Assembly (NCBI GenBank): GCA_028274465.1
Contig: CM051455.1
Coordinates: 54,826,738 to 54,890,737 of the forward strand
Reading direction: 5' to 3'
Length of the DNA: 64,000 nt
Source: Plantago ovata
Lineage: Eukaryota; Streptophyta; Magnoliopsida; Lamiales; Plantaginaceae
The translations under genes were made by a program, and so were the position numbers. This document shows, piece by piece, positions 23,795 to 36,315 of this stretch (position 1 is its first letter; the number at the start of each line of letters is the position of its first letter). Under the pieces are notes generated by a model. That model ran no database searches. It worked only from the letters and a program-made list of their open reading frames with translations, and had not been told where the DNA came from.

Positions 23795-24314
23795 ATGTTT
23801 GGCTTTAGGCTATAAAGTGCCTCTCTCTATAACTGAGACCTCACATTGGGCTCTCAATTATAAAGGTTCGAGTAACTATTCACATTTGAGGGGCCTCTCA
23901 TTTTTTTTCCTCCCATTTTCTATCTCTCTAGGTTTCACCTTTCTCTCTTCCTATTTTCCAATCTCTCTCTTTCAATCAATAATGAGCACCTCATACATAC
24001 ATATATCTGTAAGAATCCACACCCAAACCTAATGATCTATTCCACGTACTTTAGCAAAATTATTCTCATGAAAAATGTAGCACAAACGGACGAAGACAGT
24101 CTCATGAAATATTCACAAAGTGCACAAATACAACGCGCAAAAGAACTCTGAGGATTTTAACAAGTGAGCGGCTAGATTGGCAAATAAATTGTATCCAGAA
24201 GATATACAAACTCCACTCCAATTTCCAGTTCACATATATAAACAGGTAAAAGGATCCAACATGCTAAAAGACCTGTTTAAAACCAAACCATGCACTGTTG
24301 ATAAAACACAGGAT

Positions 24315-26046
24315 TCAGTTCCCAGCCGATGGTCTTGTCAACAACTCCAGGGACTTCTGCAGGTAGTCAACTGCTATCGAAACATCATCAAATGCCAGAG
24401 CCCCAACAGCAAACCTAGCAGCCTTGTGTGCTTCAGCAATTTTCTCTGGTGGAGGCTGGTAACTGCTGTCATACTCGTACTTCTGTGTGGCAGGTGGTGA
24501 AGCTTCTGGAACTGGAACACTACCATTCCTTCCACCAGAATTATATTGAGTGCTTGAAATATATGGTGCTGCATTACTAGGTGGTGGAGGACTGACATAT
24601 GAAGCATCAGAGCCTTGATAATAAGGGGGGTGAGTTGGGGCTGTTGGAAGGCTACTGTCTGAAAAGCTTGGGTAAGACTGGAAATTTGGATATGGGAATG
24701 AGGGTATATCTTGTGAAGGGAAGTGATGTGGTAAGTGGTGCTGAGGTTCTGGCTGGTACTGTTGGTGGTGATATGGTTGATGATAAATGGTATGCTCAGA
24801 ATTGTTTGTTGAAGGTGGTTGGTGAAAGTTGTCAGACGGATAATCCTCTGTTGGGTAGTGAGGAGGTGGAGAAATGTTTGGAGGTGGTGACGACGTAACA
24901 TTTGAAGTTTGCCGGGAGAGATTAGTGGAATCATAACCATGAGTGGATTGCTGAAAGTTATCTTGATGATACGTCTGAGGAGAAGGGTCTACATCCGGAG
25001 CGTGTTGTTCAGATTGATCCACCCTGCTCGTGTCAGGTCTCACACCATAATCACTTCTGCTTGCTTCAAGATCCTGCATAAAGACACTTCAAAGTTAAAC
25101 AACTTTATTGCAAACATGTACATTAGCATTGTCTGTAGAACTATGCTTTTTAAATTGATCTTCTGATCATATTATCTTTCATGAAAGGATGGGCTGTTCA
25201 AGTGAAGTGACAGGATATCATACATCAGATATAGAAACAAGGGTGAGTCACACAAACACCCCTCCACGTTTGAGAATTTGCACAAGTACACACAGCATAA
25301 TCATGAATTCATGACAAGGCTCTGATCTTTACATGTAACATCATAAGCAACCTTAAGGTGATTATAGAATAGAAAAATATAGAAGGCTGTTTGTGCACGT
25401 ATAAGAAATGACATTATAATTTTGGTTATCTTACTTTTCCATGGCACGATTTGAATTGCAAGTGAACAGCAAAATAACAAAATAAATAAGGCATTTCAAC
25501 AACTTAAAGAGCATGATTCTAGTTGTTATCAGTGACAACAGAATTATTTCCACACCAACTATAGGTAAAAGGTCATGCAAATAATATATACAGCAGAGAT
25601 AATTATAATACCTGATCACCACTAGATGTTTGTGATAGAACTGACAGATCTTCATCTCCACCAGGAGGGCCAGGAACAGGCTTCCTCCCTTCTTTCAAAG
25701 CTTTCCGAATATCAGCTGCTTTCCACACTGCATATTTCTGTTTCTGTTCGATCTGCAAAAGAAGATATTAAAGGTTACAAGAATCACAAGATTATTGAAC
25801 AACAAAAGATTGGAGAGAAGCAAAAAGAACAGGTTAAATGGAGGGGACGATGACAAAATAGCAAATAAAAGGATTCAAGAACCCTCTTAAGCTTGAAAAG
25901 ACATTAAGAGCTCCTCACATCAGGCTGAACTTCACCGAACTGAGTAAGGATTTCGAAAAAAATGCTTGCAGCGTAGAAAGTCTTCGCAGTATTCCTGTAA
26001 TGAGGAAATTAACAACCATGAACTCCAGTAATGTAACATGTTACTA

Positions 26047-26088
<42 letters not shown>

Positions 26089-26220
26089 GCTACTACTCAA
26101 TAAGTTAAGCCGACTTAGGAATTCACAATAGGGTAAACTGACATGTAGCTTTGCATTGAGTGACTAATCGAAGATGAGTTAGCGATCAATCAGTATAACA
26201 TAGTAACTAATACCAACAAC

Positions 26221-26281
<61 letters not shown>

Positions 26282-28411
26282 GATTAATATTAATATTATT
26301 ATTATTATTTTTAATATTTTTAATAATAAATGCTAATTTTATTATCACGTAAAGTTTTTTTTGATGAAGTTATTATCACGTAAAGTTAGATGGAAGTCTA
26401 GCAACAAGCTGTGCTCCCACCCCTTTTTAAATACAAAAGCTTAGTCTATGAAAAAGAAAAACGCCACTCTTAGCATTATTAGAGTGGCTAACAGAAAGCA
26501 TTATTATTATTATTATTAATGTGAATATCTACAAAGCATGTACTCCGTACACTTTAAGAAAACCAAACCCTCTGACACTCATTGGTCTAGTCAGTATTCA
26601 AATTTGTAGAATAAGTAAACCACACAGATTACAAACATAGGAAAATAAAAATAAAAAAAGTAATCACAGAAGTTCATTGGCCCAAAAAGAAATGTAAAAC
26701 TCTTATGTAGAATTCTGAAATGGAAACACTCAATTTTATCTACAATTTGTAGGAAGCCGTAATATTCTTTGAACGACAAAAATGACCAGCTGCTAAAATG
26801 GGCGAGTGTAGCAGCAAGATCAATTAAAGCATTAGCTTCAAGAGTGTTAATTGGACTAAAGATGCCACCCCATTATGAAGACTTTACTATATACAAATAC
26901 AATAAAGTATAGCAACGCAAATATAGTGATCCTATTACTGTTACATATTCATATTACCATTGCATCTGATAACATACAACTCAACATAGATAAATTATTG
27001 GGTGATAATATTTCATAAATGGATGAAAAGAAATGTTCTCCTGGTCAAGAAGAACATCCTTTATCTAGTACAGTTGAGCAAAACAGGTTTTGGAATCTTT
27101 TCTCTGGAGAAACCTTTTTATCTTGCAGAACATACAGCGAGTCAAGATGTGAAATGTGTTATCTTCGGCCGTACAGCATATTGCAATATGTATGAAAAGA
27201 TGGTTTGGCATTACAAAATTGCATCAGTGAAATCTGTTACATGCATGAGTAGTTCAATTACGAAGTCATGCTATGCCAAGTATATAAGAGCTGTCAGTTG
27301 TTATTTCTGTGTAGACAGAATCTAGTTGTTTTGTGATTAGATATTAATGGATATTGGTATTGGACCTTTCAAGCAGTAATATCGGGAGTTTCTCGTTGCC
27401 TCCAGAAAATTATCGAAAAGTAGGAATTTACTTCACCAGAAAATCCCCCTCCGCATTCTAAATTCCCCGACTAACATAAAAGGTGTAGAGGATATCCGCA
27501 TTCTAAATTCCGAGTAAGATATCATCTTCTCATATAAACAGTGAATCAGATAGTCCTGATTTCGATATCATGCAAGAACTTAATCTACGCAGAAAGTGTG
27601 AACAAAGATCATTTCAATTGCAATGTCAAAGCAAGAAACAAATTGCCAACTAAAATAAAAAGGCTTAGAGAAGGTTTTCATACAAATCAGCTCGCCCCGC
27701 TCTATCTTGCTTGTCTGCCTTTCCAAACACGCTCAACGCAAATCCCTCCACATGCAACTGATCATCAGGGCCCAAGGTCAAAGACTTCTTATCCTGCAAG
27801 CCAATGTAAAGAAGAAACAGTAAACAAGTTACCCATGAAACAGAACTTCCAAAATGAATTTCCAAAACTCCTAATTAAGTTCCCAAACCCAATCAATACA
27901 CTCATAAGTAACCCTTTACTACATATGCATTAGATTAACATGGCCACGGACTAATCAGATGATCCAATCAATTACAAAACCAAGCAACAAGCTGATCACA
28001 CAGAACAAAATCGACAAGTAAAGCAAATTACAGAAGTGAAACAACCTTTTCGAGCTGATTCATGAGGGAAATGAGAAGAGCATTGGTAGTCTTAGTACGC
28101 TCTTTATTAGGAAACTTCAACCCTCGTTCCATAGCATATAATCGACCTAATTGTAATCCAACGTCACAAAAACAAAATTAAGAGTAAACAGATGAGATTA
28201 AAATGATCCTAATTAGGTTACTCATTACTGTACAGAAAACTAATCTCGATTGCGATTGGGAGATTGATCGAAGAAAAACGGGACTAAGACAAAGGAAGAG
28301 AAGATAAAGCTTACAGTAGTAGGCGACGAGAGGTTCGTGCTTCTGCAACTCATCAGCTCGCTGAAGGTACGGGAGAAGCAACTTGGCCGGTTCATTATCG
28401 GTGTTCGCCAT
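24315..28411 (-). CDS. LIP5: LIP5/VTA1 ESCRT-III disassembly cofactor (six exons, 427 aa)
   Basis: This is the plant homologue of yeast Vta1 and human LIP5. The family stimulates the AAA ATPase SKD1/VPS4 during ESCRT-III disassembly at multivesicular endosomes. Exons on the minus strand are 28411-28315, 28146-28046, 27793-27684, 25994-25919, 25752-25612 and 25073-24315. All have GT/AG borders and phases join cleanly. The N-terminal Vta1 domain starts MANTDNEPAKLLLPYLQRAD and continues with KKSLTLGPDD, HVEGFALSVFGKADKQDRAG, TAKTFYAASIFFEI and YAVWKAADIRKALKEGRKP. A Pro/Gln/Tyr/His-rich linker (about residues 175-384) follows. The C-terminal Vta1 helix pair, the SKD1/VPS4-contact region in the family, is EKIAEAHKAARFAVGALAFD through VDYLQKSLELL (about 385-420). 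Length matches the Arabidopsis protein (about 421 aa from memory). Intron 3 carries a LINE fragment and microsatellites. Confidence 0.93.
26046..26098. repeat. (ACT)n microsatellite in LIP5 intron 3
   Basis: About 17 near-perfect act repeats, with one gct interruption near the end. Confidence 0.95.
26219..26522 (-). mobile_element. RLE-type LINE, copy D, inside LIP5 intron 3
   Basis: Read on the minus strand, about 26340-26497 matches the last 180 bases of copies A-C: GCCACTCTAATAATGCTAAG, then a tttttctttttcatagact stretch, GGGTGGGAGCACAGCTTG and CTTTACGTGATAATAAAA. The 3' tail is a long (TAA)n, seen as (TTA)n at 26219-26282 and beyond. The 5' side is also (ATT)n (26500-26518). A 31-bp internal duplication (attatcacgtaaagtt, near 26340 and 26372) lies by the tail. 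It sits in the same orientation as LIP5. Confidence 0.75.
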
Positions 28412-28780
28412 AGGTGTGGTCGATCAAAGTCTCAGAGAGTTGGGAAAGGGGAATGAAATTTGCAGGAGTAGGTTCGCCTAATTATGCCGTGTTTGTTTTC
28501 TTTGAAAATTAGTAGCAGTCGGTTTTCTCTTTGGGGGAAATAATAAAACAAGTCCGTGTTTAGAGAGGATGTGGATGCAGCAGTAGATTTATTAACCAAT
28601 AAGTTCTCTTAAATTCCAAGACATAATCTTTCTAATTTTATAATATGAATTTAAAATTGGAATTAATATCATTTCAAACACAGATTTAAAAATACAACCA
28701 AATAAATAAATGAGAAGTTTATTTTTTTTAACATCCTTTCCGGAAGATACTGAACACTTTTACTAAATAAATATTTTGTC
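28412..28780. other. LIP5 5' flank
   Basis: Holds the LIP5 5' UTR and promoter side. No canonical TATA was assigned. The stretch 28620-28780 is AT-rich and runs into the poly(T) of the neighbouring L1. Confidence 0.5.
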
Positions 28781-28840
28781 ATTGTTTTTTTTGAAACACA
28801 AAGAGAAACTTCATTAATAAACTGGAGAAGTTACAACAAG

Positions 28841-31800
28841 CTAAATCAAAACTTGGGCATCCCTATACAAAGATTCCCTCGGATGCCAAGAAACAAGATC
28901 ATCATGCAGAGGCTGAGTTAGCCATCCAGGACAGTCATACCACACCATGTTTCTGCTCCGAACAGAAGTGAAACAGGGAAGATGTGCCTGTAGACTACCC
29001 GCAACTAAACTAAGAACACCACTTCCTAATTTAGCCAAAAGGTCTGCCGATTTATTACATTCCCTAACTACAAAAGCAAGTTGATAGTTCTCCAGTAAAA
29101 CTAGTCTGCTCCTAATTAACTCCACCAGAGTGTGATGCTGCCAAGCTGGAGTCATCGACCTGTCCAGACCAGAGATAACATAGCGTGAGTCAGACTGAAT
29201 CTCAAGAGCAGTAATCCTGCTTGCAAAGCAAGGCAAACACCATGATAACACCATAAAATTCTGCAATATTATTGTCAGCATATCCCACAAACATTGAATA
29301 AGCTAACATAAAAGAACCCTGATTATTGCGAATAAGTCCTCCACAACCAGCTAATCCAGAAGCACTAGATGCTGATCCATCACAATTAAGAACCCAAGGC
29401 ACATGAAAAGCTGGCTGCCACTTATGAAGGTAGTACGTAGACTCTTAGGATGCTTTCGAGGCTTACAGAGAAGGCATTGACGCTTAAAATGGTGGACTAT
29501 GTGGTAAAGGTCTTGACAAACAATGGGTTTATTATTAAATAAAGCAGCATTCCTTGCCATCCACATGACATACGCCAGAATACATAGATTTAACTGATTG
29601 TCCGAGTTAAATCGAAGGTCAGTAAACACTTTAGTAGGATAGGTATCAGTCCAAGACCAATTCAGAGGGGTGAACAACAGTCGTAACTGATCAAAAACCA
29701 CGCATTGAGTGAAAATATGAACAAAGGATTCATCAGCCGCACAGCAAAGTTGACACAACGGGGAAATTGGTAGGTGTCTGTTAGTCAACCATACAGCAGT
29801 AGGTAGACTATCCTGAATAACCTGCCACCAAAACAACTGCATTCTAGGTAAAAGATCTAACGTCCAAATTTTATTCCAGTTCCAGAATGGCTGCTGAACC
29901 TCCTGTTGAATGAGTTTATTATAAGCCGACTTGATGGTAAATAAGCCCGTAGATTCAAAAGGTCAGACTAGTGTATCAGTGACAACCCTATTAAGAGGAA
30001 TTGCCACAATGCTATACACTACCTGTTCAGGTAACACAGTCAAAAGTTTAGACACATTCCAAGAACCCTGCATACAATAATTAGCCACAGTTTCTGAGGG
30101 ATCAAAATCATGATTGGTATAGTGAAATAACGCATGAGATGCACCCCAAATGTCCGTCCAAAAACGAATAGTATTACCATCCCCCACCCGCCATTGAAAA
30201 AGTGATTTAAAGAGATCCCTATGTTTAATTATACTTTTCCAAATAAACTGTGGTGAGCAGCAACTGTTGCTTCCCAAAAACCAGCAGAGGGGAAGTACTT
30301 TTGCTTGTAATTCTGAGCCCCTAAGGAATTTGAATCATGGAACATATCCAGACCAATTTTAACTGATACGCCTGACTCATACGATGAACGTTTCTTATCC
30401 CCAACCCCCAAACAACTTAGGTAAGCAGATTAAATTCCACTTAACTCTGGATCTCCTCTTAGTGTGTCTAGAAGAATTCCATAAAAAAACCTTATTCCTC
30501 TGATTTAAGGAATGAATCACAGATTGAGGAATTCTAGTTACATTCAAAGTATAGGCAAGTAATGCACTAGTGACCGATTGAATTAAAACAGCCCTGCCGG
30601 ACATTGAGAGAAAACTATTATACCACTGATCAATTTTGCTAATAGTTTTTTCTACAATATGCTGAAACAAGTCCCTTTTTTGCTTCCCAAGCAGAAAAGG
30701 AATTCCCAGATACTTATCATGTCTTTTATTAGACTTAACCCCCAGCAAGGACTTAACGTAATGCCTCAGACCTGAAGGGCAATTAGGAGAAAACACAACT
30801 CTAGACTTAGCCCAACAAACAGACTGACCAGAGGCTAATTTATAATCACTGAGCAACTGTTGAAAGCCCAGCAAGGATCTAGTATTAGCCTTGAGAAATA
30901 CAAGACAATCATCTGCAAAACAGATGATTGGCAAAGGAGAACTGTTCTTAGCTGGCCGTAGACCCTCTATTTTACTGGTCTGTATTTGGGTAAAGAGTTT
31001 TGCCACTAGCAGTTCTTGGCATAAGATAAATAAGTATGGGGACAAGGGGTTCCCCTGTCTGATGCCTCTACTAGGTGACCATGCCGGAGAGGTTATACCA
31101 TTAACTTTAACCACGAACTGCGAAGAAGACAAACAATAAAGAATGTGATCAATAATAACATCTGGAAACTTAAAAGACTCCAGAGCTAACTTAAGAAAGG
31201 ACCATTCCATACGATCGTAAGCCTTTTTTATGTCAATTTTCACCGCTATATAGTGCCCCCGAGTTCTTCTTTTTGATCCCATGGTATGTAACATCTCATT
31301 GGCTAACATATAAGCATCGCCAGCACTTCTCCCGGGGATAAACGCATTCTGATAAGGGGAGGTGAGCTGATGCATAAAATGTCTAATTCTAGCTACCAAA
31401 ATTTTTGAAATAATTTTAAAACCCACGTTGCAAAGACTGATTGGCCTAAATTGCTTTACATTTTGTGGATTTTCTCCTTTGGGAATAACAACTATTTGGG
31501 TTTGATTCAACTTTTTATCCAAGGACCCTGTTTCAAAAAACTGGATGACAAACTGAGAAACTTGTGGTCCTACAATATCCCAATGCTTCTGAAAGAAGCT
31601 AGCATTCAATCCGTCAGGGCCAGGTGCCTTCTGCGGATTGATGCTACAAACTGCATCCCAGACTTCAGAAGAGGTGACCGGAGCCAGAAGTGCAGAACGA
31701 TCATGCTCAGATAGCGTAGGCAGAGGTAGATTAGTAAATGGTTGCAAATAAGTTTCAGAAGACTGACTCTGAGCATGAAAGAAATTGTAAAATTCATCAC

Positions 31801-34057
31801 AAATGTGAGATGGATCACAAATCCAATCTCCATTGTCACGCTTTAAGCCGTGTACATAATTCCTCCTACGCTTTTGGCTAGCTAAGGCATGAAAATAACG
31901 TGAATTTTGATCAACATTTTTAATCCATTGACACTTCGCACGCTGGGACCAAAAGGTTGCCTTATAGGTTAACAGTTCATTCATTTGACTCCTAATTACC
32001 CGTTCTTTAGGACCAAAAGTAAGAGGGTTAGTGAACACCATTGACTCAACCGATGTCAATTACTGTTGCAAGTTCTGAAGCTCGACATTCAGTCGAGACA
32101 AAGTCCTGACTGACCACTGAGGGACCTGCTGAGCTAGATGATTAACATTTTGAGTAAAAGAACAATTCCTTTTTGTTCCCGTCAGCCAAAGAGTTTGTAA
32201 GTTACGTTTGAAAACCCTACAAGTATCCCAGATGTTTTCATAACGAAACTGAATATTCTTTCTAGGTACCCGTCCAAGAAAAGGGTGAGTATCAATATGT
32301 AAAGCCTTATGATCAGAGACCGAATTAGGGAGATGACGAATAACCGTATTAGGAAATTTACGGACCCATAAATCATTCCCCACAGCGCGGTCTAAGCGTT
32401 CGGAAATATAGCTTTTTTCATACCAATGGTTAGACCACGTATAAGACGACCCACAAAAACCCAAGTCAATTAACCCACAATCATTCAAACAAGACGCTAA
32501 AGAATTAATACGGCTTAAAGCTACTGGTTTGCCCCCAATTTTCTCAGACGAACTTAAGATAGAATTAAAGTCACCAGCCACTAGCCAAGGCATAACAACA
32601 AAATTACTTAAAGTACGAAGAGTATTCCAAACCTGGGGTTGGCGAGATGTCGAGGCTTTATTGTAAGGGGTAGTGAGAGTAAATGACTGCGGCTGATGGA
32701 AATCATCAACCTTGAAGTGCAGCACTCTGTCTCCCGCGCCCAAAAGCTCCAATTTAGTCTGCGTATTATCCCAAAAGACCCAGTAGCCGCCCGCGAATGG
32801 TGCAGATGCCGGTGGTGAGAGGATCATTTTTCGAAGACCACCCATTCGTCCAAGCAAGTTATTGACATCATCAAACGCCATCCGAGTATCCAATACAACC
32901 GTAATTGTCGGACGATGTAAACCAATAAAGTCTCTAAGCTGCTGTTGCAACTCCAGTCGGCCGCCGCCTCTAACATTCCATATGAGAATCTTCATTGACT
33001 GTGGCAGGATTATGGGGTACCATTCCCCCGGTTGTCGCGGTGGCATCGGTCCTCCGTCTGCGCTTCCGATCGGAGTTGAGAAGACCGCCAGATTCACTTC
33101 GCTTTCCCATGGATTGATACTTACTAGGTGGCGGAGCTCTTGCCCAGTCGCCAGGGGGGTGAGGTAACTGTAGCTCTGAAATTGGATCACGTGGGACTGA
33201 TCCCGATCCCAGTGGACTATTGTTGGTTGATTGTAGAAAGACTGGATCCGGAAAAGATTGTTTTCTAGGGCTATCAACCGACTGTTTGCGTTGATGTCGT
33301 TTTGAATCCTTATACGGCGAAGATCTGGCGTTCCGTTCCCTTGGTCGCCGCCCGCTGAATTCGTTCGGCGACTTATCTGCTGGCGCGGCTGCGAACTGGA
33401 GTTCGTCTGATCGCGTATTACCGGTCTCCATTGGTAATCCGCTGACCGTGCTGGATCGCGAGAATTCCCGCCCAAACTCCCATTTGCCTGGGACGGCCTT
33501 GGGTTCCACTGACCCGTTGCGTGAGAAGCTGCTGTCGGAAAGTGCCAATTGCCCATTCCCCTCCGGCGATTGAGATATTCGTCCCTCCCGTGCCGGCGGA
33601 CTGGATGAGTCGTCGGCCTCCGCAGAATACTCGGCGTTGGCAACCCCCTCATGTACAGGCGGTCGAGATGGCACTCCAACACCGTCCGGAATTGATTTGG
33701 CGGCCTCACCTCTGGCTCCATTCGTCGCATCGGGTGGAAGGGAACCGGCATATTCCCCACCATGGTAATACTGTCGTGCTGCACTTGAGGACCAGAACTC
33801 AGCGAGTTGGAAGTCAGGCGCACCGTCAACGGCGTGAGATCCGTGAGCGGCGGTTGCTGTATCCCCTGACTCTGTGCCGGTGTTGGTGACGGGAGAATGA
33901 TGTTGATTTTCGGCTGATCCAATGCCTGACTTTGATCCATAGTCTGGGTGGTAGAAAACATCATCATCTGTTGGGATCCATCGTGTGAATCCTCCACACT
34001 ATTGCTGCGAGTGTTGGGATTGTGCCGTTCCGGACTGTTGGATCGTCCCGGAGTCAT
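28841..34057 (-). pseudogene. L1 ORF2: N-terminal extension, endonuclease, RT, RNase H
   Basis: The ORF opens at 34057. The first ~354 residues are a Ser/Pro/Gln/Arg-rich region without a recognised domain. The AP-type endonuclease starts at residue 355 (MKILIWNVRGG, 32995) and includes WLVAGDFNSIL, SSYTWSN, RLDRAVGN and NSVSDHKALH. A TAA at 32060-32062 interrupts the frame, which resumes at once. RT follows (30395-32059) with NPQKAPGPDGLNASFF, FRPISLCNVGFKIISK, DIKKAYDRMEW, GIRQGNPLSPYLF and ICFADDCLVFL. Frameshifts after 30400 separate the thumb, the zinc-binding module (CQLCCAADESFVHIFTQC, about 29740) and RNase H (VLNCDGSASSASGLAG, about 29380). The usual endonuclease Glu is Asp here (VVLDTRM). 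Confidence 0.88.
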
Positions 34058-34096
34058 TCTGCTTAATAGGAATAGTATCCTTGAAAGAGGATGTAG

Positions 34097-36040
34097 CTAG
34101 AAGATTAAGCAAGGGGAGGATGTAGCAGCATCCCTAGTGTGAGTCTTGCATGGTTCCACTAACTCCATGCCTTCAACAAATGGAGGATTATGATTGGGTG
34201 TGTCCACCTTCAGTACCCTTCCTAAATTACGCTCTTGAATGTGGGAGCCTAGGGTAGAAGACAAGTCCTTAATAGTATTTCCATGACTTCCAGGTGAAAG
34301 ATTAGTATCTGTAGTTGTAGTATGTTTAATTTGTTTTTTAAATTTCTTAGTTTTTTTCAAATTAGCTAGCATCTGAGATAAAGTACTATCCGTCGAATTA
34401 TGCGGAGGACCAACATCAGTAGCATTTGGTGACCCATCCAAGTTCGTATTCCGATTAGTATATACCTGGATATTATTATTTTTCATCCCTTTTTTTGTGG
34501 CTCCAAACTTAGGCCTATCAGGCCTATTAAGAATAATTTTATCAACAACATGTCCATTAACGGTATGGTGTTCTACGCCTACTAAATCTAACCTCTCCGA
34601 CCGAACAGGCACATTATCAATTTGGTCCTCAATTTGGGCCGCATTAGCATGCTGAGTAGTAGGGGGTGGGTCATCACAATTATCCACATGTGTGGTGGAT
34701 AAGCACAAATCTACTGATGGCCCAAAAGGTAGAGATGTATGGGCTGGACTAGACTGAAAATCCGCCAAAGTGTCCTTTTGTTTATCTAACTGTGTAGAAA
34801 CTTGTTGAGGTGGCCGGTCCCCCACATCATCATCTCTTGTGTCTCCTACATCCCCCAGAAGATCAAAACGGTTGGCATTATGCACTTGGGTCCCTGGGGA
34901 ACTTTGTTTATGTGCATCCACTCGCGGAGTTTTCTTGTGTGTTGAAGACCCCGGTTGCTCTCGGTGAGCCGTATTACCACCCCCATTCATGTTTCCAGCC
35001 TGAGGATGACGGCGGGTAGAGGGATTCTGACTAGTGTGCGAGGAGACATTCTTGCCACGACGACGCACAAAACCTTTAGGAACAATGTAATGCCATTGTT
35101 GTGGAGGAACATTACCACCCTCAACCTGTTGCAGTGAAGGCAAAGGAGGCGAAGTACCAGGCACAGTTGATCCGGCATTCACTGCGCCCCTATTCTCAGT
35201 TTCTGTCATCAGTGCAGCTAGAGTGCACCCCGTTCTGACGTGACCAACTTTGCCACATAAGTCCACTTTTAATTCATAAATTATATCCTGCATAAAATCA
35301 GCTATTTGAATTTTTGAGGGCAAAGACTTAGTAGTATCAATTTCCACACACATACGCGCATACTTCCCCTGCATTGCCGTCACAGTATGTTTATCAATCT
35401 TTATGGGGGTCCCAATCGCCCTCCCAATAGCTAGGAGAGTTGTATGGTGATACAGTTCTAGGGGCAGGTCCGGTAACCGGATCCACATTACCATGGAATG
35501 CAGCAGATTATTGCTGGGACGAAACTTTGGATGCCATCTATGAACAGCCAGATAATGATCAAATAAGAACCATGGCCCCCCAGCTAATGCAACAATGAGA
35601 TCGTCCATGGTTTTCATTTTCAGCACATACACACCCTTGAGCAGATCAATAACTTCTATTGGATTTTGAATCCGCCATAACCCTTTTAAATGTTTTTGCA
35701 GATTATCAATAGAACGAGTAATCCCTACAGTACGGATAACTAAAACAAGTTTCCAGCCCATACTGAAAGCTTCCCACTCATGTGGTGTGAAATCAACAAA
35801 AGGTATAGTCTCATCCAATTGAAAATGCGAGTCACCGACATCAGTCAAGGGTAACTTACCAAGGTGATTGATCCAACTGTCGAAATATTGATGCTGTGAC
35901 GTCCCTTGTAGCTTATCCAAGTACGATACCTGTTTCGATTGTAGATCTGGCAGCGCTGCTTGAAAAACTGCCGCCGACATCATTTGGTTATCCGGTGGTC
36001 GTGTGTGCTCCGCCCGAACAGAGGCAGAGAATTGGGCCAT
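34097..36040 (-). pseudogene. L1 ORF1, DUF4283-type RNA-binding protein (647 aa)
   Basis: This is an open frame of 647 codons, the usual form of plant L1 ORF1. Residues ~90-290 resemble DUF4283 (WKLVLVIRTVG, GGPWFLFDHYLAVHRW, MVMWIRLPDLPLELYH, GRAIGTPIKID, YARMCVEID). The zinc knuckle that normally follows is reduced to CGKVGHVRTGC, lacking the first Cys pair of a CCHC. The rest is a long polar tail. ORF1 proteins bind LINE RNA; the lost Cys suggests this copy would not do so normally. The frame itself is intact, so the pseudogene label rests on the knuckle and on the defective ORF2. Confidence 0.8.
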
Positions 36041-36315
36041 GAGAGCAAACTTCCGGCTGATCAGCTAAGGCTGAATCACTGTTTAGGAAGAATCGAAGAG
36101 GTACGCAGACGTTGATAAGATTGAACACCATACCGTTAATAGGATTTGTGCTCACGATCCCATGGAGGCTTCAAATTCAAAATAACAGATTGGAAAACTA
36201 TTCTATTAATCAACAAAATAGTTTACACTTTACAATAAGAGGAACTCATGTTCTTCCTGTTAGAACTATCTTTCATTTGTTCTACGTAATCCTTGTTACA
36301 CCTTGTACCATATAA

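Larger units (their letters stand above)
28785..36060 (-). mobile_element. long L1 LINE with ORF1 and ORF2
   Basis: The element is on the minus strand, with its poly(A) as a T-run at 28785-28792. From 5' to 3' it has ORF1 (34097-36040) and ORF2 (28841-34057) with endonuclease, RT, zinc-binding and RNase H parts. This is the only L1 here that still has ORF1 and the endonuclease. The 5' boundary is approximate and no target duplication could be confirmed by eye. Confidence 0.9.

Noticed and set aside
24374..24940. Second long frame on the minus strand overlapping LIP5 exon 6
   Set aside because: It is an off-frame shadow of the Pro/Gln/Tyr/His-rich LIP5 linker.
32970..33674. 234-residue minus-strand frame overlapping L1 ORF2
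   Set aside because: It overlaps the ORF2 extension in another frame. The ORF2 frame continues into a real endonuclease, so this one is a shadow.
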